From Agrococcus pavilionensis RW1 (GTDB lineage Bacteria > Actinomycetota > Actinomycetes > Actinomycetales > Microbacteriaceae): a DNA stretch of 36,994 bases. The position numbers were made by a program, and so were the translations under genes. The first letter of the stretch is position 1; each line of letters opens with the position of its first letter. Under the pieces are notes generated by a model that saw only the letters and a list, made by a program, of their open reading frames with translations, made no database searches and was not told the origin of the DNA. The stretch spans positions 1 to 36,994 of the forward strand of contig NZ_ASHR01000016.1 of the NCBI RefSeq assembly GCF_000400485.1, in the 5' to 3' direction. Below are positions 24,816-32,864 of the stretch, in pieces.

Positions 24816-25630
24816 TGGCGCTGCCCGGCCGCCCGCCGAAGCCGGAGCGCACATCCGTCTACGTCGGGATCGCCGCCGCGGTCATCCCGGCGATGACCGC
24901 GATGGCGAAGCTCCGCATCCGCGGGCACGAGCACCTGCCCGCGCGCGGCGCGTTCGTGCTCTCGCCCAACCACTACAGCGAGATCGACCCGATCGTCATG
25001 GCGATGGCGGTGTGGAAGGCCGGCCGCGTGCCGCGCTTCATGGCGAAGGCGAGCCTGTTCAGGATCCCCGTCGTCGGCGCGATCCTGCGCGCCGCGGGCC
25101 AGATCCCGGTCGAGCGCGCGGGCCGATCGGCCCAGTCGGCGCCGATGGAGGCCGCCCGCACGCTCGTGCGCGACGAGCTCGGCGTCATCATCTACCCCGA
25201 GGGCTCGCTCACGCGCGAGCCCGACCTGTGGCCCATGCGCGGCAAGACCGGCGCCGTGCGCATGGCGCTCGAGGCGGGCGTGCCGCTCATCCCCGCCGCG
25301 CACTGGGGCACGCAGCACCTCATGCCGCGCTACGGCAAGGCGATCCGCCCGTTCCCGCGGAAGACGATCGACATCCTCTTCGGCCCGCCCGTCGACCTCT
25401 CCGACTTCGAGGGCAAGACCGACCAGGCCTCGATGACCGCCGCGACCGACCGCGTCATGGGCGCGATCGCCGGTCTGCTCGGCGAGCTGCGCGGCGAGGA
25501 GCCGCCCGCCGTGCGCTACGACCCCGCCCACTACGGGCAGGCCGAGACGGGCCGCTTCGAGCCGGGCACGCAGGGGCCGGATGCGTCGGCCGGCGACGCG
25601 CGGGACGAGGACGGGCGCGCGGATGGCTGA
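24815..25630 (+). CDS. plsC: 1-acyl-sn-glycerol-3-phosphate acyltransferase
   Basis: 271 residues. PlsC-type membrane-associated acyltransferase making phosphatidic acid. Catalytic HX4D is in SPNHYSEIDP, motif III is YPEGSLTREP, and IPVVGAILRAAGQIPVER is the substrate-binding block. The C-terminal 40 residues (GQAETGRFEPGTQGPDASAG onward) are acidic and probably disordered. The start overlaps the murA stop by one base and the end overlaps gpsA by eight. It joins gpsA in glycerophospholipid synthesis. Confidence 0.92.
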   Translation: MALPGRPPKPERTSVYVGIAAAVIPAMTAMAKLRIRGHEHLPARGAFVLSPNHYSEIDPIVMAMAVWKAGRVPRFMAKASLFRIPVVGAILRAAGQIPVERAGRSAQSAPMEAARTLVRDELGVIIYPEGSLTREPDLWPMRGKTGAVRMALEAGVPLIPAAHWGTQHLMPRYGKAIRPFPRKTIDILFGPPVDLSDFEGKTDQASMTAATDRVMGAIAGLLGELRGEEPPAVRYDPAHYGQAETGRFEPGTQGPDASAGDARDEDGRADG

Positions 25631-26621
25631 CGTCGCGGTCCTCGGCGCGGGGAGCTGGGGCACGACGTTCGCGAAGGCGCTCGCCGACGGCGGCACCGAC
25701 ACGGTGCTGTGGGCGAGGCGGCCCGAGGCGGCGCGCGAGATCGACGAGTCGCGCCGCAACACGCGCTACCTGCCGGGCATCACGCTCCCGGCGACCCTGC
25801 ACGCGACGAGCGACATCCGCGCGGCACTCGAGGGCGCATCCCAGGTCTACCTCGCCGTGCCGAGCCAGCAGCTGCGCGAGCTGCTGCGCGAGCACGGCGG
25901 CGCGATCGGGCCCGACGCGCCCATCGTGAGCCTCATCAAGGGGGTCGAGGCGGGCTCGCGGCTGCGCATGAGCGAGGTGATCGCCGAGGAGCTCGCGATC
26001 GACGCCGGCCGCATCGCGGTCGTGTCGGGCCCGAACCTCGCGCTCGAGATCGCCCAGGAGCACCCGACTGCCGCGGTCGTCTCGTCGTCGAGCCCCGAGA
26101 CGGCGCGCGAGGTCGCCAAGCGCGCCCGCAACGACTACTTCCACTCCTTCATCAACACCGACGTCGTCGGCACCGAGTTCGGCGGCGTGCTGAAGAACCT
26201 CGTCGCGCTCGCGATCGGCATCGTCGACGGCGTCGGCTACGGCGAGAACACGAAGGCGTCGATCATCACGCGCGGCCTCGCCGAGGTGACCGACTTCGCG
26301 GTCGCCCACGGCGCCGAGCGCGAGACGATGAGCGGGCTCGCGGGCCTCGGCGACCTCATCGCGACGTGCGGGTCGCCGCTCTCGCGCAACTTCACGGCCG
26401 GCCGGCTGCTCGGCATGGGCTACTCGCGCACCGACGTCGTCGCCCGCATGGAGCAGGTCGCCGAGGGCCTCGCCTCGGTCGAGCCGGTCGCGCAGCTCGC
26501 GGCCGCGGCGGGCGTGCGCATGCCGATCCTCGAGCAGGTGCGGCTCGTGCTCGACGGCGAGATGGATCCGCGCGACATCGCACCGCATCTGACGACCGAC
26601 GACGAGCCGATCCAGGAGTGA
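25623..26621 (+). CDS. gpsA: glycerol-3-phosphate dehydrogenase [NAD(P)+]
   Basis: 332 residues. Reduces dihydroxyacetone phosphate to sn-glycerol-3-phosphate for phospholipids. Dinucleotide loop VLGAGSWGTTFAKAL at the N-terminus, SGPNLALEIA in the middle, and catalytic Lys in FGGVLKNLVALAIGI. ATG at 25623 lies inside the end of plsC; ddl starts 2 nt after the stop. Confidence 0.96.
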   Translation: MADVAVLGAGSWGTTFAKALADGGTDTVLWARRPEAAREIDESRRNTRYLPGITLPATLHATSDIRAALEGASQVYLAVPSQQLRELLREHGGAIGPDAPIVSLIKGVEAGSRLRMSEVIAEELAIDAGRIAVVSGPNLALEIAQEHPTAAVVSSSSPETAREVAKRARNDYFHSFINTDVVGTEFGGVLKNLVALAIGIVDGVGYGENTKASIITRGLAEVTDFAVAHGAERETMSGLAGLGDLIATCGSPLSRNFTAGRLLGMGYSRTDVVARMEQVAEGLASVEPVAQLAAAAGVRMPILEQVRLVLDGEMDPRDIAPHLTTDDEPIQE

Positions 26622-26623
26622 CC

Positions 26624-27715
26624 GTGGCCGAGGGGAAGACGCGCGTCGCGCTGCTGTTCGGAGGTCGCTCGAGCGAGCACCTCATCTCGTGCGCGACCGC
26701 CGGGAGCGTGCTCGCGCACATCGACCGCGATCGCTACGACGTCGTGCCGATCGGCATCGCGCGCGACGGCCGCTTCGTGCTGCAGGCCGACGACCCGGCG
26801 CCGCTCGCGCTCGAGCGCTCGCCCGAGGTCGTCGGCGGCGACGCCGTGCTCATGCCGACCACGAGCGACTCGCGCACGCTCACCGCGGTCGACGCGGCGG
26901 GCGCGATCCGCGAGCTCGGCGACGTCGACGTCGTCTTCCCCATCCTGCACGGGCGCTTCGGCGAGGACGGCACCGTGCAGGGCATGCTCGACCTCATCGA
27001 CATCCCCTACGTGGGCAACGGGGTGCTCTCGAGCGCCGTCGCGATGGACAAGCACTTCGCCAAGACGGTGCTCGAGCACGTCGGCATCGCCGTCGCGCCG
27101 TGGATGACCGTCTCGCGCGGCGAGTGGCGACGCGACGCGGAGGGCGTGCGCGCGCGCCTCGCCGACTTCCCGCTCCCGGTGTTCGTCAAGCCGGCCCGCG
27201 CCGGCTCGTCGGTCGGCGTCACACGCGTCGACGCGCCCGCCGATCTCGACCGCGCGATGGAGCTCGCGCTCGCCGAGGACTCGCGCGCGCTCGTCGAGGT
27301 GGGGATCGCTGGCCGCGAGATCGAGGTCGGCGTGCTCGGCGGCCGCGACGGCGCGCGGCCGCGCGCCTCGCTGCCCGGCGAGATCGTGCTCGACGAGGGC
27401 ACGTACTACGACTTCGACGCGAAGTACCGCGGCACCCCGACCGCGCGCACCGAGTGCCCGGCCGACCTCGATGACGCGACGGTGCGCGAGCTGCAGGAGA
27501 CGGCCGTCCGCGCCTTCGAGGCGATCAAGGGCGCGGGCCTCGCGCGCGTCGACTTCTTCCTCTCGCCCGAGCACGGCATCGTCGTGAACGAGATCAACAC
27601 GATGCCCGGCTTCACCTCCATCTCGATGTTCCCCGTCGTGTGGCAGGCGAGCGGCATCGCCTACACCGACCTCATCACCGAGCTCATCGAGCTCGGGCTC
27701 GGGGAGGAGCGGTAG
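26624..27715 (+). CDS. ddl: D-alanine--D-alanine ligase
   Basis: 363 residues. ATP-grasp ligase making the D-Ala-D-Ala end of the cell-wall pentapeptide. VALLFGGRSSEHLIS at the start, FPILHGRFGEDGTVQG, the ATP-binding VKPARAGSSVGVTRV, and EINTMPGFTSISMFP at the metal site. Of two in-frame GTG codons, 26624 is preferred because AGGAG at 26614-26618 would overlap the one at 26618. It completes a run of cell-wall and lipid genes with murA, plsC and gpsA. Confidence 0.96.
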   Translation: MAEGKTRVALLFGGRSSEHLISCATAGSVLAHIDRDRYDVVPIGIARDGRFVLQADDPAPLALERSPEVVGGDAVLMPTTSDSRTLTAVDAAGAIRELGDVDVVFPILHGRFGEDGTVQGMLDLIDIPYVGNGVLSSAVAMDKHFAKTVLEHVGIAVAPWMTVSRGEWRRDAEGVRARLADFPLPVFVKPARAGSSVGVTRVDAPADLDRAMELALAEDSRALVEVGIAGREIEVGVLGGRDGARPRASLPGEIVLDEGTYYDFDAKYRGTPTARTECPADLDDATVRELQETAVRAFEAIKGAGLARVDFFLSPEHGIVVNEINTMPGFTSISMFPVVWQASGIAYTDLITELIELGLGEER

Positions 27716-28260
27716 CCGGCCCGCTGCTCACGGTCGGCCACGGCCGGCTCGACGGCGACGGCCTGCGCTCGCTCCTGACGGGCGCGGGCGTCGAGCTCGT
27801 CGTCGACATCCGGCGCTTCCCCGGCAGCCGCACGAACCCCGCCGCCGCTCGCGACGCCATCGAGGGCGAGCTCGCGGCGGGCGGCATCGCATGGCGCTGG
27901 GAGGAGCGGCTGGGCGGCCGGCGCCGGCTGACGGCCGAGCAGGACGCCGCCTCACCCGACGGCTGGTGGCGCGTCGACGCGTTCCGCGCCTACGCCGCCT
28001 GGACGCGGACGCCCGAGTTCGAGGCCGGCATGGCGTCGGTGCTCGAGGATGCGTCGGCGCGGCGCACGGCGGTCATGTGCTCGGAGGCGGTGTGGTGGCG
28101 ATGCCATCGGCGGGTGGTCGCCGACGTCGCAGCGCGGCTGCACGGCGTGCCCGTCGAGCACCTCATGCACGACGGCTCGCTGCGGCCGCACGAGCCGAGC
28201 GAGACGGCGACCGTCAGCGGCGGGGCGCTGCAGTGGCCGCCGGTGCCGGGCGCCGGCTGA
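27640..28260 (+). CDS. DUF488 family protein, start uncertain
   Basis: The conserved region starts just after the ddl stop: PLLTVGHGRLDGDGLRSLL, then VDIRRFPGSRTNP and the CSEAVWWRCHRR motif with two cysteines, all DUF488 features. The family has no settled biochemical role. The only canonical in-frame start is GTG at 27640, which overlaps ddl by 76 nt and adds 26 basic residues not seen in relatives that I know. GGGGAGGAG at 27701-27709 suggests initiation further on, but no ATG, GTG or TTG is available there; CTG at 27724 is the nearest candidate. The 3' end overlaps the convergent transporter gene by 47 nt. Confidence 0.82.
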   Translation: MAGERHRLHRPHHRAHRARARGGAVAGPLLTVGHGRLDGDGLRSLLTGAGVELVVDIRRFPGSRTNPAAARDAIEGELAAGGIAWRWEERLGGRRRLTAEQDAASPDGWWRVDAFRAYAAWTRTPEFEAGMASVLEDASARRTAVMCSEAVWWRCHRRVVADVAARLHGVPVEHLMHDGSLRPHEPSETATVSGGALQWPPVPGAG

Positions 28261-29140
28261 GCGCGCGATCGGGCAGCCGCGTGAGCGCGACGCCGACGAG
28301 GCACACGAGCCCGCCGATGAGCGCGAGCGGCGGCGGCACCTCGCCCAGCAGCGGCCACGCCGCGGCGGTCGCGAGCACGGGCACGAGGTAGGTCGTCGTG
28401 ATGAGCCTGCCCGCGGGCATCCGGCTCAGCGCGTATGCCCACGCGAGGAACGCGATCGCGGTCGGCACGACGCCGAGGTAGGCGACGCCCGCGATCTCGG
28501 CCGCCGTCGCGGCGCCGACCTGGGCGACGAGCGGCCCGGCCCACGGCAGGCTGCCGACCGTGCCGATCGCCACGCCGATGAACGTCATCTGCAGGCCCGG
28601 CAGGCGGCGCAGCAGCGGCTTCTGCAGCAGCACCGCGATCGCGTAGGTCACGGCGGCGAGCAGCGCGAGCAGCACGCCGGTGACGCTCAGCGCACCGGTC
28701 GCGGTCGCGGCGCCGATGAGCGCGACGCCGCCGAACGCGACGAGCGCGCCGACCATGAGCCAGCGCGGGAAGCCCTCGCCGAGCAGCCCGCCCGCGACGA
28801 GCGCGACGATGAGCGGTGCGACGTTCACGAGCAGCGCCGCGGTGCCGGCGTCGAGCTCGTGCTCCGCGGCGTTGAGGGCGAGGTTGTAAATGAGGAACCA
28901 CGAGAGGCCGAAGGCGCCCAGCAGCAGCCACTCGCGCCGCGTGGGGCGCACCCAGCCGCCGCGCGCGAGCTGCACGCCGCCGAGCACGACCGCGGCGACC
29001 GCGAGCCGTCCGAGCGTGAGCGAGCCCGGGTCGAAGGCGCCCGCGAGCGCGCGGATGACGAGGAACGCGGAGGCCCACGCGAGGAGCGGCACGACGACCG
29101 CGCCGATGACGAGCAGTCGGTCGCGCGCCGGGAGGGTCAT
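28214..29140 (-). CDS. EamA/DMT-superfamily transporter
   Basis: 308 residues with ten predicted membrane helices arranged as two EamA repeats (about 10-140 and 155-290). Conserved patches are LAWASAFLVIRAL in helix 1 and YLGVVPTAIAFLAWAYAL in the second repeat. Members export amino acids, nucleosides or other metabolites; nothing here defines the substrate. The ATG at 29140 follows TAGGCT by 6 nt. Its 3' end overlaps the DUF488 gene. Confidence 0.9.
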   Translation of the reverse strand: MTLPARDRLLVIGAVVVPLLAWASAFLVIRALAGAFDPGSLTLGRLAVAAVVLGGVQLARGGWVRPTRREWLLLGAFGLSWFLIYNLALNAAEHELDAGTAALLVNVAPLIVALVAGGLLGEGFPRWLMVGALVAFGGVALIGAATATGALSVTGVLLALLAAVTYAIAVLLQKPLLRRLPGLQMTFIGVAIGTVGSLPWAGPLVAQVGAATAAEIAGVAYLGVVPTAIAFLAWAYALSRMPAGRLITTTYLVPVLATAAAWPLLGEVPPPLALIGGLVCLVGVALTRLPDRALSRRPAPAATAAPRR

Positions 29141-29146
29141 GCGGCG

Positions 29147-29152
29147 AGCCTA
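29147..29152 (-). promoter_or_regulatory. putative -10 of the EamA gene, leaderless
   Basis: TAGGCT on the minus strand, 6 nt before the ATG at 29140. Confidence 0.45.
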
Positions 29153-29216
29153 GGCGCGGCCGCCCGCACCGACGAGCGGCGACCCTGCCGAGCTCCGTCG
29201 AGATCCCGCCAGCGCT

Positions 29217-30005
29217 TCAGAGCAGCACGTGCGTCGGCTCGAGCAGCCAGTGGTCGACCCCGCCGCGCAGCCAGTCGCGCAGCATCGCGTTGAAGCGCTT
29301 CGCGTGGTCGAGGTTCCAGATGTGGCGCATGCCCGGCGCGGTGCGCGTCTCGGCGTGCGGCGCGACCTCGAGCAGGGCGTCGAGCGACTGGGCCATCACG
29401 GGAGGGTCGAACTCTCCCGCGACCAGCAGCATCCGACCCCGGTAGCGCTCGAGCCCCTCCGGCATCGCGCCGGCCCAGATCTCGTCGAGCATCGCGCGCG
29501 CGGTCGCGCGGCGCACCGAGAGCCCGTGCTCGACGAAGCGGCCGACGCCCTCGGGCGAGAGGCCGAGGCTGCTCGCCTGCGCGCGCCAGAGCGCGCGGCG
29601 GTTCCACAGCAGCAGCTGCAGCGCCGAAGCCGTGCGCGCGACGCCGATCACCGGCAGCACCGCGGTGCCGCTCGTGAGCACCGACGCGGCGAGCTGCGGG
29701 TGCCGCGCCGCGAGGTGCAGCGCGAGCACGCCCCCGAGCGAGACGCCGACGACGTCGACCGCGCCCTCCGCGCCGAGATCGCGGATGCGTCGGGCGACGT
29801 CGTCCGCCGCGGCCGCGAGCCCCGGCCACTCCTCGTCGACGCGCGGCCCGAACCCGGGGAGGTGCGGCGTGAGGGCGAGGCGATCGCGCACCGCCGGCAG
29901 CTGCGGCTCCCACATCCAGTTCCCGGCGCTCCCGGCGTGCAGGAGCACGACCGGCCGGTGGGTGCTCGCGACCGACGGCCGGTGGGCTTCGGGGAAGGCG
30001 GTCAT
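29217..30005 (-). CDS. alpha/beta hydrolase
   Basis: 262 residues. Oxyanion segment VVLLHAGSAGNWMWEPQLPA (so HAGS rather than HGxx), nucleophile elbow GVSLGG, acid in AGEFDPPV and His in GMRHIWNLDHA. The whole fold is present and of normal length. Typical substrates are esters, lactones or C-C bonded diketones. The ATG at 30005 has CGGAGC upstream. No pathway context is visible, so the substrate is open. Confidence 0.88.
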   Translation of the reverse strand: MTAFPEAHRPSVASTHRPVVLLHAGSAGNWMWEPQLPAVRDRLALTPHLPGFGPRVDEEWPGLAAAADDVARRIRDLGAEGAVDVVGVSLGGVLALHLAARHPQLAASVLTSGTAVLPVIGVARTASALQLLLWNRRALWRAQASSLGLSPEGVGRFVEHGLSVRRATARAMLDEIWAGAMPEGLERYRGRMLLVAGEFDPPVMAQSLDALLEVAPHAETRTAPGMRHIWNLDHAKRFNAMLRDWLRGGVDHWLLEPTHVLL

Positions 30006-30184
30006 TGCCAGGGTGCTCCGGGGGCCGAGCCGGCGGCGCCCGGTGGGGCGGAGCGGATCGGGGTTCGCGCGCCGAGACGTCGCGCGGATCGGGGGACAGG
30101 GTGGGTCGAGTCGACCATCCCGGCCCCCGCGATGTCAACTCGGGCGCCCCGCCGCACCGCGAGCGCGAGCGGATCGACCCCCGG
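30006..30184. other. intergenic, no gene seen
   Basis: 179 bp of GC-rich DNA between the hydrolase start and the small acidic gene. The only structure noticed is a 13-bp palindrome, GGTCGA-G-TCGACC, near 30105. Confidence 0.5.
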
Positions 30185-30388
30185 TCAGGTGCCGCTGGGC
30201 GCGTCGGGGTCGAAGCCCTCCGCCGGGCTCTCTTCGATGCTCTCGCCGATCGCCGGGTCGGGCTCGCTCGTGTGCGTCTGCCCTGTGTCGATGCCCTCGT
30301 CGACGACCGCCTCGTCGGGCGAGTGGCTCGAGCGCTGCGCCGGGTCGACCTGCTCGCCGGGGGCGTCGGACCGCTGCTCGTCGTGCAT
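30185..30388 (-). CDS. small acidic disordered protein
   Basis: 67 residues, rich in Asp, Glu, Ser and Pro, with no hydrophobic core, cysteine or signal peptide; expected to be disordered. No family recognised. Support for a real gene is GAGGAGAG upstream of the ATG, a terminator-promoter arrangement before it, and the 23-bp motif at 30429-30451 that it shares with two other genes. It resembles the 109-residue protein at 32861 in composition. Confidence 0.65.
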   Translation of the reverse strand: MHDEQRSDAPGEQVDPAQRSSHSPDEAVVDEGIDTGQTHTSEPDPAIGESIEESPAEGFDPDAPSGT

Positions 30389-30428
30389 GGTGCTCTCCTC
30401 ATCCGCGGCGTCGCTGGCCGCTCGAGGT

Positions 30429-30451
30429 CGACGCTACGCGCCGAGGCTGGG
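30429..30451 (-). promoter_or_regulatory. shared 23-bp motif, site A
   Basis: Minus-strand sequence ends in the core GCGCGTAGCGTCG, identical at sites B (32529) and C (33241); the upstream ten bases also align without gaps. It lies 40 nt before the ATG at 30388. TAGCGT within it fits an actinobacterial -10. Confidence 0.65.
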
Positions 30452-30459
30452 GGAGCGCC

Positions 30460-30488
30460 GAGCCGGGCGGGTGGGCACCGCCCGGCTC
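30460..30488 (-). terminator. hairpin after the leucine-dehydrogenase-like gene
   Basis: GAGCCGGGCGG (30460-30470) and CCGCCCGGCTC (30478-30488) pair perfectly around a 7-nt loop, 9 nt past the stop of the gene at 30498 on the minus strand. It separates that gene from site A. Confidence 0.75.
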
Positions 30489-30497
30489 AGCGAGCCC

Positions 30498-31580
30498 TCA
30501 GACCGCGACGGCGGTGCGGGCCGTCGCGGCGCGCGAGCCGCGGGCGGCCTCGATGCGCGCCGCGGCGAGGGCCTCGGCGGCGGCGAGCGGCGTGGTGCCG
30601 CGCTCGCGCGCGCTCGCCATGACGCCGCGCACCGTGTCGGCGATGCCCGTCAGCCGCTCGGCGATCGTGGGCCACTCCTGGCCGTGGGCCATGCCCTCGA
30701 GGTGGATGACACCGCCCGCGTTCACGACGAAGTCGGGCGCGTAGACGATGCCGCGCTCCTGCAGCCGCTCGGCGCCCGAGCGGTCGGCGAGCGGGTTGTT
30801 GGCGGGGCCGACGACCGCCCGCACGGGCAGCGCGTCGATCGCCTCGTCGGTGAGGATGCCCCCGAGGCCCGCGGGCACGAGCACGTCGGCGGGGGTGGAG
30901 AGCGCCATCTCCGGCGCGATCCAGCGGGCGCCGAGCTCGTCGGCGAGCTGGCGCTTGCGCTCGTCGATGTCGGTGACGATGAGCTCCGCGCCGTGGCCCG
31001 CGAGCATGCGCGCGAGGCGGCCGCCGACCTGGCCGAGGCCCGAGATGACGAACGAGCGGCCCTCGATCTGCTCCGAGCCGAACGCCTCGCCGAGCGTGGG
31101 CGCGATCGCCGAGAAGACGCCGAGCGCGGTCGCCCCGGCGGGCTCGCCGGCGCCACCGCTCTCCGCGGGCAGGCCGACGACGTGCTCCGTGCGCTCGCGG
31201 ACGACGAGCATGTCGTGCTCGGTCGTGCCGACGTCCTCGGCGGTGCGGTAGCGGCCCTCGAGCGCCTCCACGAGGTCGCCGAGGTCGAGCAGCGCGGCGC
31301 GGCGGCGGTCGGGGTCGAGCGCCTCGCCCATCGGCAGGGCGATGACCGACTTGCCGCCGCCCGCGTCGAGGCCGGCTGCGGCGTTCTTGAGCGTCATCGC
31401 CGCCGAGAGTCGGAGGGCGTCGGCCTGGCCGTCGGCCCAGGTCGGGTAGCTCCACATGCGGCACCCGCCGAGGGCGGGTCCGAGTGCGCTCGAGTGGAGT
31501 GCGACGGTGATGACGAGTCCGCTGCGGGCGCCCATGGAGGTCAGGACACGCTCGTGCGAGAACTCAGGGATTGCGCTCAT
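30498..31580 (-). CDS. Glu/Leu/Phe/Val dehydrogenase family (leucine dehydrogenase-like)
   Basis: 360 residues. Oxidative deaminase of branched-chain or aromatic amino acids with NAD+. Catalytic Lys is in DAGGGKSVIALP, the general acid region in YRTAEDVGTTEHDM, and the Rossmann loop in VISGLGQVGGRLA; all fit leucine/phenylalanine dehydrogenases, and the length fits them better than hexameric glutamate dehydrogenase. The ATG at 31580 is preceded by GAGGAGAG. Leu, Val or Phe specificity cannot be settled by eye. A palindrome 72 bp upstream may be its operator. Confidence 0.88.
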   Translation of the reverse strand: MSAIPEFSHERVLTSMGARSGLVITVALHSSALGPALGGCRMWSYPTWADGQADALRLSAAMTLKNAAAGLDAGGGKSVIALPMGEALDPDRRRAALLDLGDLVEALEGRYRTAEDVGTTEHDMLVVRERTEHVVGLPAESGGAGEPAGATALGVFSAIAPTLGEAFGSEQIEGRSFVISGLGQVGGRLARMLAGHGAELIVTDIDERKRQLADELGARWIAPEMALSTPADVLVPAGLGGILTDEAIDALPVRAVVGPANNPLADRSGAERLQERGIVYAPDFVVNAGGVIHLEGMAHGQEWPTIAERLTGIADTVRGVMASARERGTTPLAAAEALAAARIEAARGSRAATARTAVAV

Positions 31581-31651
31581 GGCGGCTCTCCTCATTGAGT
31601 GCCGGCGCCGGCTTCGGCGCCGTGGGTCGGGGCCGCGGATCGCGCGGCTTG

Positions 31652-31708
31652 CCACCATGGTGGTGCGGATGCGCGGTGCGCGCAAGCGCGTCGGTCGCGG
31701 TTGCGCGC
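31652..31708. promoter_or_regulatory. palindrome and inverted repeat upstream of the dehydrogenase
   Basis: CCACCATGGTGG (31652-31663) is a perfect 12-bp palindrome. GCGCGCAA (31678-31685) and TTGCGCGC (31701-31708) form a further inverted repeat. Either could be an operator for the dehydrogenase at 31580 or the 3' hairpin of the PRC-barrel gene. Nothing else is seen in 31581-31757. Confidence 0.35.
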
Positions 31709-31757
31709 CATGCGCAGCGGGGCACCCCGGGAGGCGTCTGGACTGCGCAGCCTGCCC

Positions 31758-32465
31758 TCAGCGGCGGTCGTCGCCGTCCGGCTCGATGCCGTCCCCCTCG
31801 ACGACGATCTCCTCGCGCTGCACCGGCACCTGGATCGTCTGCATCTCGGTCACGATGCGGCGCCGCAAGCGCGGCCCGCCGGCCGAGGGCTGCGCGTCGT
31901 CGGAGCCGCGGCCGCGCACGCCGCGCTCGTCGTCGGAGCCGCTGCCGCTCGAGTCGGCGCTCCCGGCGTCGTGCCCGCCGCCGTAGGGCGTGCGATCCGC
32001 GTGCGCCGTCGAGGGTCCGGAGTCGTCGGCGTCGCCGGAGTGGCGCTCATCCGTGCGCTGCAAGTGGCCGCCGACACCGCGATCGCGGTCCTCGTCGTGG
32101 CGGTCCCGCGCGTCGCGCTCGTGCTCGCCGATGACGGCCCGCTGCTGCATCGGCGGCTCGACCCCGTAGTAGCGGTAGAGCTCGGCCTCCTGCTCGACGG
32201 AGAGCTCGCTCGCGTCGTCGATGCGCGGCGCATCCTTCACGAACGACTTCTCGAAGGGCACGACGAGCCCGTCGCCGCGCTCGGTCGCGCCGGCGACCGG
32301 GATGAACGACTCGTGCATGCCGAACAGCCCGGTCCTGACGGTGATCCAGGTCGGCTCGTCCGTGCCCTCGAGCACGAAGACCTGCCCCACGTCGCCGATG
32401 CGCTCGCCGTCGCTGCCGACCACCTCGCGGCCGACCAGCCGGTCGATGTTGCCCTGGAATGTCAC
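31758..32465 (-). CDS. PRC-barrel protein with a short DUF2382-like C-terminus
   Basis: 235 residues. Residues 1 to about 100 are a PRC-barrel: LVGREVVGSDGERIGDVGQV, then WITVRTGLFGMHESFIPV and VPFEKSFVKDAP. A long charged, Gly/Asp/Ser-rich linker (about 105-200) follows. The last 35 residues, PRLRRRIVTEMQTIQVPVQR, correspond to a single half-unit of the DUF2382/YsnF stress domain, which is normally longer. General stress role by family. GTG start at 32465 with GGAGG 4 nt upstream. Preceded by site B of the shared motif. Confidence 0.85.
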   Translation of the reverse strand: MTFQGNIDRLVGREVVGSDGERIGDVGQVFVLEGTDEPTWITVRTGLFGMHESFIPVAGATERGDGLVVPFEKSFVKDAPRIDDASELSVEQEAELYRYYGVEPPMQQRAVIGEHERDARDRHDEDRDRGVGGHLQRTDERHSGDADDSGPSTAHADRTPYGGGHDAGSADSSGSGSDDERGVRGRGSDDAQPSAGGPRLRRRIVTEMQTIQVPVQREEIVVEGDGIEPDGDDRR

Positions 32466-32528
32466 GATGCCTCCAACGGTTCGGGTCCGCGCCGAGCTGC
32501 GCCGGCGAGGGCGGCTGTCGCCTGGCCG

Positions 32529-32551
32529 CGACGCTACGCGCGCATCCTGAG
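32529..32551 (-). promoter_or_regulatory. shared 23-bp motif, site B
   Basis: Same 13-base core as sites A and C with CTCAGGAT before it; 63 nt upstream of the PRC-barrel start. It lies in the 124-bp gap after acylphosphatase, where no other gene is seen. Confidence 0.65.
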
Positions 32552-32588
32552 CAGCCCGTGACAGCCGGCTCCCGATCCGCGCCGCCCG

Positions 32589-32864
32589 TCAGCGCACGGC
32601 GAAGCCCGCTTCGCCGCGCGCCTCGATCGAGGTGGCGTCGACGCGATCGACGCGCGCCGTGTCGGGCCCGTGCGCGAGCCACGCGCCGAACGCCGCCACC
32701 GCATCCGTCGCACCCTCGGCCTCCGCCTCGACGGTGCCGTCGAAGCGGTTGCGCACCGAGCCCGCGAGCCCGAGCCGCTCCGCCTCGCGGCGCGCGGCCA
32801 TGCGGAAGCCGACGCCCTGCACGGTGCCGTGCACGACGAAGCGGCGTCGGATGCGCTCGGTCAG
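32589..32864 (-). CDS. acyP: acylphosphatase, probable CTG start
   Basis: 91 residues if started at 32864. The signature VVHGTVQGVGFRMAARREAE contains the phosphate-binding loop and catalytic Arg; the Asn is in GSVRNRFDGTVEAEAEG. Hydrolyses acylphosphates such as carbamoyl or acetyl phosphate. The GTG at 32834 would delete the first beta strand (RRRFVVHG), which forms the core of the fold, and no ATG, GTG or TTG lies further upstream in frame before the preceding gene. CTG at 32864 overlaps the stop of the upstream gene as CTGA, like the GTGA junctions elsewhere here. Confidence 0.82.
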   Translation of the reverse strand: MTERIRRRFVVHGTVQGVGFRMAARREAERLGLAGSVRNRFDGTVEAEAEGATDAVAAFGAWLAHGPDTARVDRVDATSIEARGEAGFAVR

